The notes below the pieces were generated by a model. It searched no databases and had not been told where the DNA came from. It saw nothing but the letters and a program-made list of their open reading frames with translations. Positions 27,026 to 37,273 of a DNA stretch of 64,000 nt are shown here, one piece after another (positions within the stretch are counted from its first letter, which is position 1; each line of letters starts with the position of its first letter). A program made the position numbers and the translations under genes. This stretch comes from Pseudomaricurvus hydrocarbonicus (lineage in GTDB: Bacteria; Pseudomonadota; Gammaproteobacteria; Pseudomonadales; Cellvibrionaceae), in NCBI RefSeq assembly GCF_011602365.1, contig NZ_JAAONZ010000014.1, positions 1-64,000 of the forward strand. Direction: 5' to 3'.

Positions 27026-27910
27026 ATGAAAGACATAGCATTTTTGGGGCTTGGGGTCATGGGATACCCTATGGCCGGACACCTGCAGGCCGCCGGCTAT
27101 TCTGTCACTGTTTATAATCGCACTTCCTCTAAAGCCCAGCGATGGGTTGAAGAGCATCAGGGCCAGTCAGCTGCCACTCCAGCTTTGGCTGCAAAAGGGG
27201 CGGATATCGTCTTTGTTTGTGTTGGTAATGACGACGATCTCCGGCAGGTTGTTGCAGGCCCCGAAGGCGCTGTGCACGGCATGAAGTCGGGTGCTGTTTT
27301 GGTGGACCATACCACCGCCTCAGCAACCGTTGCCAGAGAGCTCAGCGCTGTGTTGCAGGACAAGGGGTGTCAGTTTCTGGATGCGCCGGTATCCGGCGGT
27401 CAGCAGGGGGCTGAAAATGCAGCCTTAACGGTTATGATGGGGGGGGATGAAATCGTCTTCGGGCAAGTGAAGCCCATTGTTGATGTGATGGCCCGTTCGG
27501 TGCAGTTGTTGGGGCCTGTCGGTAGTGGCCAGCTGTGTAAAATGGTGAACCAAATCTGTATCGCGGGTTTGGTTCAAGGGTTGGCCGAAGGCTTACACTT
27601 TGCAGAACAGGCCGGGCTGGACGGCAAAAAAGTGGTTGAGGTTATTAGTAAGGGCGCGGCGCAATCTTGGCAGATGGATAATCGCCATGAGACCATGCTG
27701 GCTGGTGAGTACGAGCATGGTTTCGCCGTTGACTGGATGCGCAAGGACTTGTCCATTGTACTCGATGAGGCACGACACAACAGTTCCCGGCTGCCTGTGA
27801 CGGCACTGGTGGATCAGTTTTACGGCGATGTACAGAACATGGGCGGTGGTCGTTGGGATACATCCAGCCTGCTGGCCAGGTTAACGCCAGAGTCATCATC
27901 GGAAAAATAA
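27026..27910 (+). CDS. 3-hydroxyisobutyrate dehydrogenase-family oxidoreductase
   Basis: A 294-residue beta-hydroxyacid dehydrogenase. The Rossmann motif is IAFLGLGVMGYPMAGHL; DAPVSGGQQGAENAALTVMMGG is the substrate-binding segment, and GPVGSGQLCKMVNQ holds the catalytic Lys. The Arg following the beta2 strand (NRTSS) suggests NADP preference. Substrate cannot be fixed: hydroxyisobutyrate, tartronate semialdehyde and succinic semialdehyde reductases share this plan. GGCGGAG precedes the ATG. No pathway partners are adjacent. Confidence 0.88.
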   Translation: MKDIAFLGLGVMGYPMAGHLQAAGYSVTVYNRTSSKAQRWVEEHQGQSAATPALAAKGADIVFVCVGNDDDLRQVVAGPEGAVHGMKSGAVLVDHTTASATVARELSAVLQDKGCQFLDAPVSGGQQGAENAALTVMMGGDEIVFGQVKPIVDVMARSVQLLGPVGSGQLCKMVNQICIAGLVQGLAEGLHFAEQAGLDGKKVVEVISKGAAQSWQMDNRHETMLAGEYEHGFAVDWMRKDLSIVLDEARHNSSRLPVTALVDQFYGDVQNMGGGRWDTSSLLARLTPESSSEK

Positions 27911-28032
27911 CTTCTGCGCGATAATTGTCACGTGATTGACGTGCGGATTGATTTTTTGTCCGAAAATAATCTGATTTCAGCAAGGTGCTTTAGAGCCCAG
28001 ATCGGAATACGCATTTTATAGAGAGAACACCA

Positions 28033-29343
28033 TTGAATACGACCGAATTTAATCAGCAGTTGCTCGACTTTCTGGCAGAATCCCCAACCCCTTTTCACGC
28101 GGTGAAAGCCATGTCCAGCAGATTGGAGGTGAAGGGGTTTACGCGATTGCTGGAATCCGAGAAGTGGTCGCTGGAGGCGGGGAAGCGTTATTACTTCTGC
28201 CGCAATGACTCGTCCATTATTGCGTTCATCTACGGGGCTGAGTCCCTGGTAGAAGACGGTATCCGTATGGTGGGCGCGCATACGGACAGCCCGTGCTTGA
28301 AGGTCAAGCCGCAACCGGAAGTGACTCAACAGGGCTATTACCAGTTGGGTGTTGAAACCTATGGAGGTGTGCTGTTGAACCCTTGGTTTGACCGCGATTT
28401 ATCCTTGGCTGGGCGTGTCACTTATCGAACTGTGACCGGAAAGGTGACCAGTAGTCTGCTGGATTTTAAGCGGCCAATCGCGGTTATTCCCAGCCTGGCG
28501 ATTCATCTGGATCGCGAGGCCAACCAACAGCGTTCGATTAATGCGCAAACAGATTTGCCGCCGGTGCTGATGCAGGTGGAGGGCACTGACAAACCCGATT
28601 TCAGAGGGTTATTGGCTGAGGCTTTAACGGCGCAGGGAGTGCAGGATGTTGAGTCCGTGCTGGATTATGAATTGAGCTTTTATGACACACAAAAGCCGGC
28701 TTTGGTGGGCTTTAAAGAAGAGTTTATTGCCAGTGCCCGTCTCGACAATCTGCTGAGTTGCTTTATTGGCCTGCAAAGTATTCTGGAAGCCGATGGAAAG
28801 CAATCGGTGTTGTTGGTGTGCAACGATCATGAAGAGGTTGGCAGCCGCTCGGCTTGCGGTGCACAAGGGCCTATGCTGGATGATTTCTTAACCCGTCTTT
28901 TTACCGATCCAGAGTCCCGTCTACGTTGCATTGCCCAGTCCATGATGATTTCAGCGGACAACGCACACGGCATTCACCCTAATTACAGCAGTCGTCATGA
29001 CGGTAATCATGGCCCGGTTTTGAACCAGGGGCCTGTTATCAAGAGCAATGCCAATCAGTCTTATGCGACCAACAGTGAAACATCGTCTGTATTCCGTCAC
29101 TGGTGTGAGCAGTCTGATGTGCCGGTGCAGTCATTCGTGGTTCGAACAGACATGGCGTGTGGCAGCACAATCGGTCCTATTACGGCTTCCGAAGTGGGGG
29201 TGCGAACTTTGGATGTTGGTGTCCCTACCTTTGCCATGCACTCCATTCGCGAGCTGGCGGGGGTAGCTGACGCCCATGCTTTGTATCGGGTTCTGGTGAC
29301 CTTTGCCCACTCTCCGGCTTCTGAGCTTGATACTCCACGGTGA
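28033..29343 (+). CDS. apeB: M18 family aminopeptidase
   Basis: A 436-residue zinc aminopeptidase. [11 protein letters not shown] holds the first metal His and Asp; [18 protein letters not shown] the catalytic Glu pair; [12 protein letters not shown] and [10 protein letters not shown] complete the site. The start appears to be TTG, giving [24 protein letters not shown], the typical N-terminus, with GAGAGA upstream; no ATG fits better. It is cytosolic and removes N-terminal residues, often acidic. It stands alone between the oxidoreductase and CNB/rhodanese genes. Confidence 0.92.
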   Translation: MNTTEFNQQLLDFLAESPTPFHAVKAMSSRLEVKGFTRLLESEKWSLEAGKRYYFCRNDSSIIAFIYGAESLVEDGIRMVGAHTDSPCLKVKPQPEVTQQGYYQLGVETYGGVLLNPWFDRDLSLAGRVTYRTVTGKVTSSLLDFKRPIAVIPSLAIHLDREANQQRSINAQTDLPPVLMQVEGTDKPDFRGLLAEALTAQGVQDVESVLDYELSFYDTQKPALVGFKEEFIASARLDNLLSCFIGLQSILEADGKQSVLLVCNDHEEVGSRSACGAQGPMLDDFLTRLFTDPESRLRCIAQSMMISADNAHGIHPNYSSRHDGNHGPVLNQGPVIKSNANQSYATNSETSSVFRHWCEQSDVPVQSFVVRTDMACGSTIGPITASEVGVRTLDVGVPTFAMHSIRELAGVADAHALYRVLVTFAHSPASELDTPR

Positions 29344-29471
29344 TTCAAGTCACATTGTGACGGCTGGGCTTAGGGGTATAATAGAGGGTCATAAGGACGT
29401 GGTTGTCTTTTAAGTCATCACTGTTTAGACGTAATTGTTTCGTCGTATCTGTTCCCTGATTGAGATATAGC

Positions 29472-30578
29472 ATGCCCAATACCGAAATTCTTCCCCTGCT
29501 AAAGCAATTCAGTCCATTTGACGGGCTGGATGATGAATATGTTGAGCAGGTAGCGGCCCACAGCCAGCTGATTTCAGAGGATAAAGGCAAGCTCTTGTTC
29601 CGGCGGGGTAAAGCTGCGGACTATCGATTCTACCTTTTAGAGGGCAGTGTTGACCTGGTCGGGGCAAATTTCTCCACGGAAACCATCGACGCGGGCAGCG
29701 AGCGAGCCCGACAGACGCTGGCGGAGACTTCGCCGACTCAGGTGTCGGCGGTGGCCAAATCAGAAGTTACCTTACTGCAAGTAGAGGCGGACTTTCTGGA
29801 TTTGGCCATGGTGTGGAGTCAGGTTTCTGGCGAAGCCCAGATAGACCCTGATTTTGATGAAGACGCTCTGGAGGGACCAGACCCGTTTTTTAACGAAGAT
29901 CCGCTTTCTGGCCTGAATCTGTCCAAGGCCCATGTCGAAGTTGAGGAAAGTACGGGCGATTGGATGTCGGGGCTGTTTTCGTCGCTGCTGTTTTCCAAGG
30001 TGCCACCCGCCCACATTCAACAGTTGTTTACCTGCTTTGAGGCAATTGCCGTTAAGTCCGGTGATGAGATCATTAAAGAAGGCGAAACGGGCGATTATTT
30101 TTACGTGATTGACCGGGGACAGGCTCAGGTCAAAAATATGACCGGTCAGGTCAATGTTAAATTGGACGTCGGCCAATATTTTGGGGAAGAGGCTCTGGTG
30201 GCCGAGACTCCCCGCAATGCCACCGTCACCATGTTGACGCCGGGTGTGTTGATGCGCTTGGGCAAGGAGGACTTCACCCGTTTGTTGCACGAGCCGGTGC
30301 AGGAAGTCTTAACCTTCGAAGAGTATCAACAGCAGAAGGACAATTGCGTGTTACTGGATGTGCGAATGCCTTTGGAGTTCCGTTTTCGCCATGTGCCAGG
30401 GAGTCGTAACCTGCCGCTGATGTCATTACGTGATCGTTTGTTCGAGCTGGATAACCAGGTCAAGTATGCGGTCACAGACGACGGTGGTCGACGCAGCCAT
30501 CTGGCGGCCTATTTATTGTGCCAGGCGGGCTTTGATGCCCGTATCCTGCAGGAATCTGAACATAACTATTCCAGTTGA
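29472..30578 (+). CDS. Tandem cyclic-nucleotide-binding domains with degenerate rhodanese
   Basis: A 368-residue protein. CNB domain 1 (about 20-125) is degenerate. CNB domain 2 (about 180-275) is well formed: GDEIIKEGETGDYFYVIDRGQAQV and GQYFGEEALVAETPRNATV, the phosphate-binding cassette with Glu and Arg. A rhodanese fold follows (VLLDVRMPLEFRFRHVPGSRNLPL), but the active loop reads TDDGGRRS, with Asp where the catalytic Cys should be. It probably binds cAMP or a related nucleotide and uses the rhodanese fold for binding only. I use the ATG at 29472; a TTG 12 bases earlier is in frame. The next gene is the queuosine-mannosyltransferase-like one. Confidence 0.8.
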   Translation: MPNTEILPLLKQFSPFDGLDDEYVEQVAAHSQLISEDKGKLLFRRGKAADYRFYLLEGSVDLVGANFSTETIDAGSERARQTLAETSPTQVSAVAKSEVTLLQVEADFLDLAMVWSQVSGEAQIDPDFDEDALEGPDPFFNEDPLSGLNLSKAHVEVEESTGDWMSGLFSSLLFSKVPPAHIQQLFTCFEAIAVKSGDEIIKEGETGDYFYVIDRGQAQVKNMTGQVNVKLDVGQYFGEEALVAETPRNATVTMLTPGVLMRLGKEDFTRLLHEPVQEVLTFEEYQQQKDNCVLLDVRMPLEFRFRHVPGSRNLPLMSLRDRLFELDNQVKYAVTDDGGRRSHLAAYLLCQAGFDARILQESEHNYSS

Positions 30579-30674
30579 CTGAGTTGTCAAGCGCATGCGA
30601 AGTGGGCCGAATAACAGGCTTGTGCTCACAGCCGGCCTCGCCAGTGGAGCCCAAGTGCTGAAAATTTTCTTCCC

Positions 30675-31811
30675 GTGTTGAACGTTCTTTTATTATCGGC
30701 CTACGACGCCGATAGCCACAATCGCTGGCATCAGGGCTTGCGAGCCCAGTTCCCCCAGTATCAATGGACGCTGCTTACCTTACCGCCGCGTTACTTCAGT
30801 TGGCGAGTGCGTGGCAACAGCCTGTTCTGGGGCCTTGAGCAGCGGGCGTTGCTGGAGCGCCCCTACGACCTGCTGGTCACGACCTCGATGACGGACTTGT
30901 CCGCGTTGCGGGGGTTGGTGCCTGGTTTGGCCTCGGTTCCGACTCTGGTTTACTTCCATGAAAATCAATTTGCCTACCCCAGCAGTGCCAGCGCTCACCA
31001 GTCGGTTGAACCGCAAATGCTCAATGTGTATACGGCGCTGTGTGCGGATGCCATCGTCTTCAACACGGACTTTAATCGCCAGTCTTTCCTGGCGGGAACT
31101 CAAGAGCTGTTAAAGCGATTGCCGGACTACGTGCCTAAAGGGGTCGTTGAGCAGTTGGCGGCGCGGTCGTCGGTTTTGCCGGTGCCTTTGGAGGATGCTT
31201 GCTTTGAGCTTCCGGAGGTGGGCCTGCAGGACCAGCAGGCTCTGTGGCCTGCAGCGGGCAATGCAGGTTCGATTCGGCGTCCATTGCGGCTGCTGTGGGC
31301 GGCGCGCTGGGAATACGACAAAGGGCCGCAATTATTGTTGGCGATACTTAAGGAGTTGGAGCGCCGTGGGGTGGCGTTTCAGCTGTGTCTGTTGGGGCAA
31401 GGGTTTCGGCAATCGCCAGCGGAGTTTGATGAGATCCAGCAGAGTTTTTCAGGGCAACTTGTGCAGTTTGGCCACGAACCCGACGTTAAACGTTATCGGC
31501 AGTGGTTGGCATCGGCGGATGTGGTCCTGTCCACCGCGTTGCACGAATTTCAGGGGTTGGCGGTTCTGGAAGCCATGGCCGCAGGGTGCATACCGGTGTT
31601 GCCAAATCGCTTGTCTTATCCGGAAATCGTCTCAGACCGGTTTTTGTATGATGTGTCTGCAGACAATGTGGTCGATCAGGCGTGCAGGGCTGTTGAGCGT
31701 ATAGTGGCTCTAACGGAAGAGCCCGGTGCGGACCTTAAGCAGGATGTCAGAGGGTGGGGATGGCAAGAGCAGAAAGAGCGTTATCGTCAATTGCTGGAGG
31801 GATTGGTATGA
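30675..31811 (+). CDS. tRNA-queuosine alpha-mannosyltransferase-like GT (DUF3524)
   Basis: A 378-residue GT-B fold glycosyltransferase. The N-terminal DUF3524/GTDC1 domain (about 1-170) has LLLSAYDADSHNRWHQGL, VTTSMTDLSALRGL and FHENQFAYP. The C-terminal half has RRPLRLLWAARWEYDKGPQ and HEFQGLAVLEAMAAGCIPVLPNRLSYPE, the nucleotide-sugar site of GT4 enzymes. The family includes the enzyme that mannosylates queuosine in tRNA-Asp. The start appears to be GTG with a poor ribosome site, perhaps coupled to the upstream gene. It is followed by trpS. Confidence 0.82.
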   Translation: MLNVLLLSAYDADSHNRWHQGLRAQFPQYQWTLLTLPPRYFSWRVRGNSLFWGLEQRALLERPYDLLVTTSMTDLSALRGLVPGLASVPTLVYFHENQFAYPSSASAHQSVEPQMLNVYTALCADAIVFNTDFNRQSFLAGTQELLKRLPDYVPKGVVEQLAARSSVLPVPLEDACFELPEVGLQDQQALWPAAGNAGSIRRPLRLLWAARWEYDKGPQLLLAILKELERRGVAFQLCLLGQGFRQSPAEFDEIQQSFSGQLVQFGHEPDVKRYRQWLASADVVLSTALHEFQGLAVLEAMAAGCIPVLPNRLSYPEIVSDRFLYDVSADNVVDQACRAVERIVALTEEPGADLKQDVRGWGWQEQKERYRQLLEGLV

Positions 31812-31901
31812 TACCGCCTCCTGTGACTGCAGGGATCAACGTGCAGACCTGTCTCAGTCGCGAAAAGAATCCTTATCCAGCAGACAATGATTAGAGTAGA
31901 T

Positions 31902-32909
31902 ATGGCAAAGACACGAATTCTTACGGGTATTACCACCACGGGCAGCCCTCATCTTGGCAACTATGTCGGTGCCATTCGGCCGGCTATTGAAGCCAGTCAA
32001 AACGCGGACAATTTGTCGTTCTATTTTTTGGCGAATTACCACGCGCTGATCAAGTGTCAGGACCCGGAGTTGGTTCATCAATCGACCACGGAAATTGCGG
32101 CTACCTGGCTGGCGTTGGGGCTCAATACCGACAATGTCGTGTTCTATCGCCAGTCGGACATTCCTGAAATCACTGAATTGTGCTGGACCTTAAACTGCAT
32201 GGCGGCCAAAGGCTTGATGAACCGTGCTCACGCTTACAAGGCGGCGGTAGCCGCAAATTTGGACGCGGGTGAAGACCCGGATTTTGGTGTGACCATGGGG
32301 CTCTACAGCTATCCGGTGTTAATGGCCGCCGACATTTTGATGTTCAATGCCAATAAGGTTCCGGTAGGCAAAGATCAAATCCAGCATGTGGAGATGGCTC
32401 GAGACATTGCGGCTCGTTTCAATCATCATTATGGTCAGCACTTTGCGTTGCCAGAGGCTGTTGTGGATGACAAGGTCGCTGTTCTGCAAGGGCTGGATGG
32501 CCGCAAAATGAGCAAGAGTTACGGCAACACCATTCCACTCTTTTTGACGGAAAAGCAGCTTAAAAAGCACATCAACAAGATCAAAACCAACTTGTTGGAG
32601 CCCGGCGAGCCCAAAGACCCGGACACCTCCACGGTCTTTCAGATCTGGCAGGCTTTTGCGACCGAAGAGCAAACCGCCGATATGCGCCAGGCATTTGTGG
32701 ATGGTATTGCCTGGGGTGAGGCCAAGAAGCAGCTGTTTGAATTGGTCAACGGTGAGTTGGCGGAAGCGCGTGAGCGCTACAATGAACTGATGGGCAACCC
32801 CAAATTCATTGAGGAAAAGTTGCAGGAAGGGGCTGAAAAAGCGCGCTCATTCAGTGCCCCACTGATGACCCAGTGTCGCAAAGCGGTGGGTATTCGTCCG
32901 ATCGGCTAA
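31902..32909 (+). CDS. trpS: Tryptophan-tRNA ligase
   Basis: A class I aminoacyl-tRNA synthetase of 335 residues. [26 protein letters not shown] holds the HIGH-like motif and [10 protein letters not shown] the KMSKS loop. [33 protein letters not shown] is the tryptophan/ATP pocket segment. The start at 31902 (MAKTRILTG) matches the usual N-terminus; an ATG 15 bases earlier is also in frame. A strong bidirectional terminator separates it from bioA. Confidence 0.95.
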   Translation: MAKTRILTGITTTGSPHLGNYVGAIRPAIEASQNADNLSFYFLANYHALIKCQDPELVHQSTTEIAATWLALGLNTDNVVFYRQSDIPEITELCWTLNCMAAKGLMNRAHAYKAAVAANLDAGEDPDFGVTMGLYSYPVLMAADILMFNANKVPVGKDQIQHVEMARDIAARFNHHYGQHFALPEAVVDDKVAVLQGLDGRKMSKSYGNTIPLFLTEKQLKKHINKIKTNLLEPGEPKDPDTSTVFQIWQAFATEEQTADMRQAFVDGIAWGEAKKQLFELVNGELAEARERYNELMGNPKFIEEKLQEGAEKARSFSAPLMTQCRKAVGIRPIG

Positions 32910-33000
32910 ATCCGAGCTTTGCCTGAGCTCCGTGCGTTGAGCGTTGAATCAATCTGGCGCTGCCAGCGTTTTAGCGTTTGACTTCGTTGCGGGTCATTGA

Positions 33001-33030
33001 AAAAACAGCCCCCTCGCAGGGGCTGTTTTT
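33001..33030. terminator. Bidirectional terminator between trpS and bioA
   Basis: AAAAACAGCCCC, loop CTCGCA, GGGGCTGTTTTT, with A-run and T-run on opposite sides, between convergent genes. Confidence 0.95.
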
Positions 33031-33044
33031 TTTATGCCTGGCGA

Positions 33045-34346
33045 TTAACCCTGTAACAGTTCGGGTCTTGCCAGTACGGTGGTCATGGCGGATGTCAGGG
33101 TGGTGAGTTCTTCATCGGTCATCACATAGGGCGGCATGACATACACCAGTTTGCCAAAGGGACGAATCCAGACGCCTTCGGCCATGAAGGCTTTTTGAAT
33201 CTCCGTCATGATCACCGGCGATGTCATTTCGACCACACCAATGGCTCCGATGATGCGCACATCCTCGACATGGGCGTATTGCCGGCAGGGGGCCAGGCCT
33301 TCCGAGAGCAGAGATTCAATGCGTTGTATGTTGCTTTGCCAGTCCTGGTTCAACAGCAGTCGGGTACTGGCCAGTGCGGTTGCTGCCGCCAGGGGGTTGC
33401 CCATAAAGGTCGGTCCGTGCATAAATACGCCGGCCTCGCCACGGCAGATGCCGTCACTGATGCGATCATTGCACAGGGTGGCGGCCATGGTCATGTAGCC
33501 TCCCGTCAGGGCTTTACCCAGGCACAAAATATCGGGTTCGATCTGGGCGTGTTCACACGCAAACAGTTTGCCTGTGCGACCAAAGCCGGTAGCAATTTCA
33601 TCGGCGATGAGCAGTACATCGTGTTTATCACACAGTCGACGCACCTGACGGAGGTACTCGGGTGGGTAAATGCGCATACCGCCGGCACCTTGCACGATGG
33701 GCTCCAGAATTACCGCGGCCAGTTGCTGATGGTGTTCTTCAATCAGTGATTGAAAGTTGGCGATGTACGCATCGTCCCATTTTGTCTGGTAGCCGCTGAC
33801 GGGTGCGTCGGCAAACAAGTTCTGCATCAAATTGTCATTGAACAGGTGATGCATTCCGGTCACCGGGTCGCACACCGACATGGCCCCAAACGTGTCCCCG
33901 TGATAGCCGTTGCGCAGGCTCAGTAACTTGCTTTTCTGTGGCTGGCCCTGGCTGTGCCAAAATTGAATGGCCATTTTCATGGCGACTTCCACGGCCACCG
34001 AGCCGGAATCGGAAAAAAAGACCTTGTTGAGGCTGGCGGGGGTGATGTCGACCAAAAGTTGCGCCAGCTCGGCGGCCGGGGCGTGGGTCAGACCGCCGAA
34101 CATGACGTGCGACATCTTGTCCAGTTGATCTTTGGCGGCCTGATTCAGGGTGTCGTGGTTGTAGCCGTGGATGGTGCACCACCAGGAGGACATGCCATCC
34201 AGTAATTGCGAGCCATCACTCAGTGTCAGTGTTGAGCCCTGGGCGGACGCTACCACGAAGACCGGAGGAGCCTCAATGAAGGAGGCATAAGGGTGCCAGA
34301 CATGGGCTTGATCGATACTGATGATCTGGTTTTCCGGGATGGTCAT
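33045..34346 (-). CDS. bioA: Adenosylmethionine-8-amino-7-oxononanoate aminotransferase
   Basis: A 433-residue class III PLP aminotransferase of biotin synthesis, converting KAPA to DAPA with SAM as amino donor. HVWHPYASFIEAPP is the BioA N-terminal signature, GMSSWWCTIHGYNH the substrate pocket with the Trp-Trp pair, LIADEIATGFGRTG the PLP-ring Asp and CLGKALTGG the Schiff-base Lys. No other bio gene is adjacent, so the pathway is split in this genome. It is divergent from ttcA with about 300 bases between the starts. Confidence 0.94.
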   Translation of the reverse strand: MTIPENQIISIDQAHVWHPYASFIEAPPVFVVASAQGSTLTLSDGSQLLDGMSSWWCTIHGYNHDTLNQAAKDQLDKMSHVMFGGLTHAPAAELAQLLVDITPASLNKVFFSDSGSVAVEVAMKMAIQFWHSQGQPQKSKLLSLRNGYHGDTFGAMSVCDPVTGMHHLFNDNLMQNLFADAPVSGYQTKWDDAYIANFQSLIEEHHQQLAAVILEPIVQGAGGMRIYPPEYLRQVRRLCDKHDVLLIADEIATGFGRTGKLFACEHAQIEPDILCLGKALTGGYMTMAATLCNDRISDGICRGEAGVFMHGPTFMGNPLAAATALASTRLLLNQDWQSNIQRIESLLSEGLAPCRQYAHVEDVRIIGAIGVVEMTSPVIMTEIQKAFMAEGVWIRPFGKLVYVMPPYVMTDEELTTLTSAMTTVLARPELLQG

Positions 34347-34642
34347 GTGTGTCCCCTGTACTGAGAATGTCGTAGATTACGGATCAGGGCGACATTGTAG
34401 GCGGATAAGAGCCTAACGCAAGGCTGTGCGATCAGAGAGTGGTGTGAGCGTTGAGCGAACCAGGGCACCCCTCGGGCTCAGGACAGCTGTCAATAGGTGG
34501 CTGAGGGTGTGACACCTTTTTTAATAGCGGGATGCGGCTTCAAAAGAGTGCCCGGGATGTTCCCTGCCTCGTTTAAAATCCGTACAATGGCGGCCTTTAA
34601 CGTGTCCTCATCTAACCGTGTCCGATTTATCTGGGTTTCATC

Positions 34643-35674
34643 ATGTCCGAGTCTATTGATCGCAAGCAGCGGCTTGAATTTAACAAACTGCAAAAGCGCC
34701 TGCGCCGTAATGTGGGTAATGCCATCGTGGATTACAACATGGTGGAAGAGGGCGATGTGGTGATGGCCTGTATCAGCGGTGGCAAAGACAGTTTTGCCAT
34801 GCTGGACATCCTGCTGAACCTGCAAAAAAATGCGCCGGTCAAGTTTGACGTGATCGCGGTCAATATGGACCAAAAGCAGCCCGGATTCCCGGAGCATGTG
34901 CTGCCGGAGTATTTTGAGTCCATAGGAGTCCCTTATTACATCGTGGACAAGGACACCTACAGCGTGGTGCGAGAAAAAATTCCCGAAGGGCAAAAGACCT
35001 GTGGGCTTTGCTCCCGCTTGCGCCGCGGAACCCTGTACGCCTTTGCGGAAAAGATCGGTGCCACCAAGTTGGCTTTGGGGCATCACATGGACGACATCGT
35101 CGAAACCCTGTTTTTGAACATGTTCCATGGCAGTCGCCTGAAGGCCATGCCGCCGAAGTTGCGCTCGGACGACCAGCGTAACGTGGTGATTCGCCCGCTG
35201 GCGTATTGTCGCGAATCTGACTTGATTGAGTACGCCAGTCACAAACAATTTCCAATCATCCCCTGTAACTTGTGTGGTTCTCAGGAAAATTTACAGCGCC
35301 AGGCCATCAAGAGCATGTTGCAGCAGTGGGAACAGAACGATGTGAGCCGGGTGGAGCGTATCTTCAAATCCTTGCAGAACGTCTCGCCCAGTCAGTTGGC
35401 AGATACCAATTTGTTTGATTTTGTGAACCTTCCTCTCGATCGCAGCGGTGAGAGAGCAGGGTATGACTACGATGAAGCCACCATCGGGGCTTCTAATGTA
35501 GGGGCTTCTATGTCTAATGAGGGCGCGTCTGCTTCTAATATAGGAGCAGACGAGACGAGTACATCGAATATGGCAGCTTCAACAATTCTCGGCCCGGTCA
35601 GTACCGGTTCGTCGTTCAGCTCCTCGGAAATGGCAAGCGGCGTGCAAATCGTCGATGCAATAGAGTTAAGTTAG
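34643..35674 (+). CDS. ttcA: tRNA 2-thiocytidine(32) synthetase with an unusual C-terminal tail
   Basis: A PP-loop ATPase ([15 protein letters not shown]) with the two CxxC sites of Ttc[11 protein letters not shown] and [13 protein letters not shown], which bind the iron-sulfur cluster needed for s2C32 in tRNA. The enzyme part ends at about residue 275. A further 65 residues are Ser/Ala/Gly/Asn-rich with imperfect repeats ([26 protein letters not shown]), unlike most TtcA proteins. The ATG at 34643 gives [22 protein letters not shown], the normal start. Confidence 0.93.
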   Translation: MSESIDRKQRLEFNKLQKRLRRNVGNAIVDYNMVEEGDVVMACISGGKDSFAMLDILLNLQKNAPVKFDVIAVNMDQKQPGFPEHVLPEYFESIGVPYYIVDKDTYSVVREKIPEGQKTCGLCSRLRRGTLYAFAEKIGATKLALGHHMDDIVETLFLNMFHGSRLKAMPPKLRSDDQRNVVIRPLAYCRESDLIEYASHKQFPIIPCNLCGSQENLQRQAIKSMLQQWEQNDVSRVERIFKSLQNVSPSQLADTNLFDFVNLPLDRSGERAGYDYDEATIGASNVGASMSNEGASASNIGADETSTSNMAASTILGPVSTGSSFSSSEMASGVQIVDAIELS

Positions 35675-35812
35675 CCTTAAGAATGACCTGTTTCACTTCC
35701 TGACTTTGGGTTTCTTGTAAATACTCAGGGGGACTGCTATTTCTTGATATGGACATCAATAAACGCACCACAGGCATCGCCGGCGAGCGAGTGGTGACAA
35801 GGAGAGAGAAGT

Positions 35813-36208
35813 ATGGAAAAAGCCAAGGTGACAGCGGCTCTGCTGAAGACTTATGAAGTGATATATATTGATAAGTTTGCAGATGCCATCGAGGCCGAAT
35901 TGGCAAGAGCCAGCTTGAAGGAACGCTTTCTCCTTAGTGATCGAAAATTGGAACTCATGTCCTGTGGCAAGCCCATTGTGGTGAAAAAGGGCGTTTCGTA
36001 CGACGAAGCCTGCCGTTTTGATGAGGAAATCAAAAAGTCGGGAGGCATCTGCTGGATTCAGGAAAGCGCACCGGATGGCTTGTATCACGAACGCCGCAGT
36101 GAAAAACGCAGAGAATTGTCCGATCGAAGAGACCATTACCGCGGTTCTGCCATTTTACCGGATCGTCGAATGGGCATTGGGCGCCGCACGTCCGATAAAG
36201 GCCACTAG
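35813..36208 (+). CDS. Hypothetical 131-residue protein with Arg-rich C-terminus
   Basis: A soluble protein I do not recognise. It starts MEKAKVTAALLKTYEVIYIDKFADAIEAELARASLKERFLL and has CGKPIVVKKGVSYDEACRFDEEIKKSGGICWIQES, a compact alpha/beta pattern. The last 40 residues are rich in Arg pairs (HERRSEKRRELSDRRD, DRRMGIGRR). AGGAGAGAGAAG precedes the ATG. The tail may bind RNA, DNA or membrane phosphates; this is inference. It stands alone, co-directional with ttcA. Confidence 0.65.
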   Translation: MEKAKVTAALLKTYEVIYIDKFADAIEAELARASLKERFLLSDRKLELMSCGKPIVVKKGVSYDEACRFDEEIKKSGGICWIQESAPDGLYHERRSEKRRELSDRRDHYRGSAILPDRRMGIGRRTSDKGH

Positions 36209-36367
36209 ATCCTCTTCAAGCCCGAGTCTGTTAACGGCACGTGCCTCCTCACAATTCGGGCTTTCCACGCCGTAGCTTACAATCCACTCCTCTGAATTTA
36301 ACCCTGCTGTGGCTCCACGGGTGTGGAAGTGACATTAGTTGTCCAGCATCAGGGTCATCTATCGTGG

Positions 36368-36865
36368 TTAAGCCGCAGTCGCCTGTTTTTTACCCCGCAC
36401 AAATTGGTGGTAATGCTGGATGAATTCCTGAGTGCTGCCCCCGGTTCGGCGCTGATAGTGTCGCCACCAAAACTGAGCCAGTCCTTCGATGTCGGCAGCC
36501 TCGGGCAGGGGTTTTTGATGGCGGTAATAAATGAGCCAGGCAATGGCGGTGGTGTAGCGCAAGTTGGTTGCCAGTTCTGCGTGAGGGTGATCGAGGAATG
36601 CGTGCTGGCTGGCCAGCCCCCGGATGGTGGAGGCGAGAGGAGGGTTGTGGATCAGAAATTTATCCCAGATACGACGATGGGTAAGCGGGCGGATACGAAA
36701 AATGCCCATGCCTTTATTTTGGTCGTCTGCCAAATGAAAACCTAATCCGGATTCTTTCGCAGCCGTGCCCAATAACAGTTCTTCAGCGGCATCTGAATGG
36801 TGCCCCAAATGTTTCAATGTGGGGCGTATAACGAAAGTACGTAACTCTTCGGCGCAAATACCCAT
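36368..36865 (-). CDS. Phage-type lysozyme/transglycosylase-like protein
   Basis: A 165-residue protein. FVIRPTLKHLGHHSDAAEELLLGTAAKESGLGFHL has the look of a small lytic transglycosylase domain, with Glu in KESGLG in the catalytic position, followed by GIFRIRPLTHRRIWDKFL. Similar stand-alone proteins occur in phages and marine bacteria. I start at the ATG ending at 36865 because AGAGG lies 7 bases before it; an in-frame ATG 24 bases upstream is less well placed. No signal peptide is seen, so release would need a holin or lysis. Function is uncertain. Confidence 0.55.
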   Translation of the reverse strand: MGICAEELRTFVIRPTLKHLGHHSDAAEELLLGTAAKESGLGFHLADDQNKGMGIFRIRPLTHRRIWDKFLIHNPPLASTIRGLASQHAFLDHPHAELATNLRYTTAIAWLIYYRHQKPLPEAADIEGLAQFWWRHYQRRTGGSTQEFIQHYHQFVRGKKQATAA

Positions 36866-36889
36866 TGCGTTACCTCTAAAGCCGCTCAC

Positions 36890-37273
36890 CCGATGGTGTT
36901 CGAAAAACCTCGTTGAACGCGGCTGGTCCTAAGCTGACGCTTTCCTTGCAATGCGTTCCTTTAATAAAGTAGTAGTATGCATTTCAGCGCAATTCCAGCA
37001 TTCGTATAAATTTTAGTCGCTTAGATACGCTTCTTAATCATTTTTGAGAAAAAACAGGCCTAACTAACTTTAAGGCGTGACTCTACAGTCAGGCCCAGTG
37101 GCGCAATTGTTTTCTTTGTATTGGAAAAGCAGCAAAGTTTGTGCCTTAAGCGGGATGGTTGGTATGAAAATCCAGTGGTGCGGCAGCCTTGCCCCAAGGC
37201 TGAGGTAAAGTGTTTCTGCGGAAGATGGGCTTTTAGCGCAAGCGTTGAAGGCGGAAGCCTCGCCATTGAGTCA
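36890..37273. other. Non-coding gap with a hairpin
   Basis: About 380 bases. CAGCCTTG (37184-37191), loop CCC, CAAGGCTG (37195-37202) is a perfect 8-bp hairpin downstream of apt, without a T-run on either strand. No gene or other signal is recognised. Confidence 0.5.
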
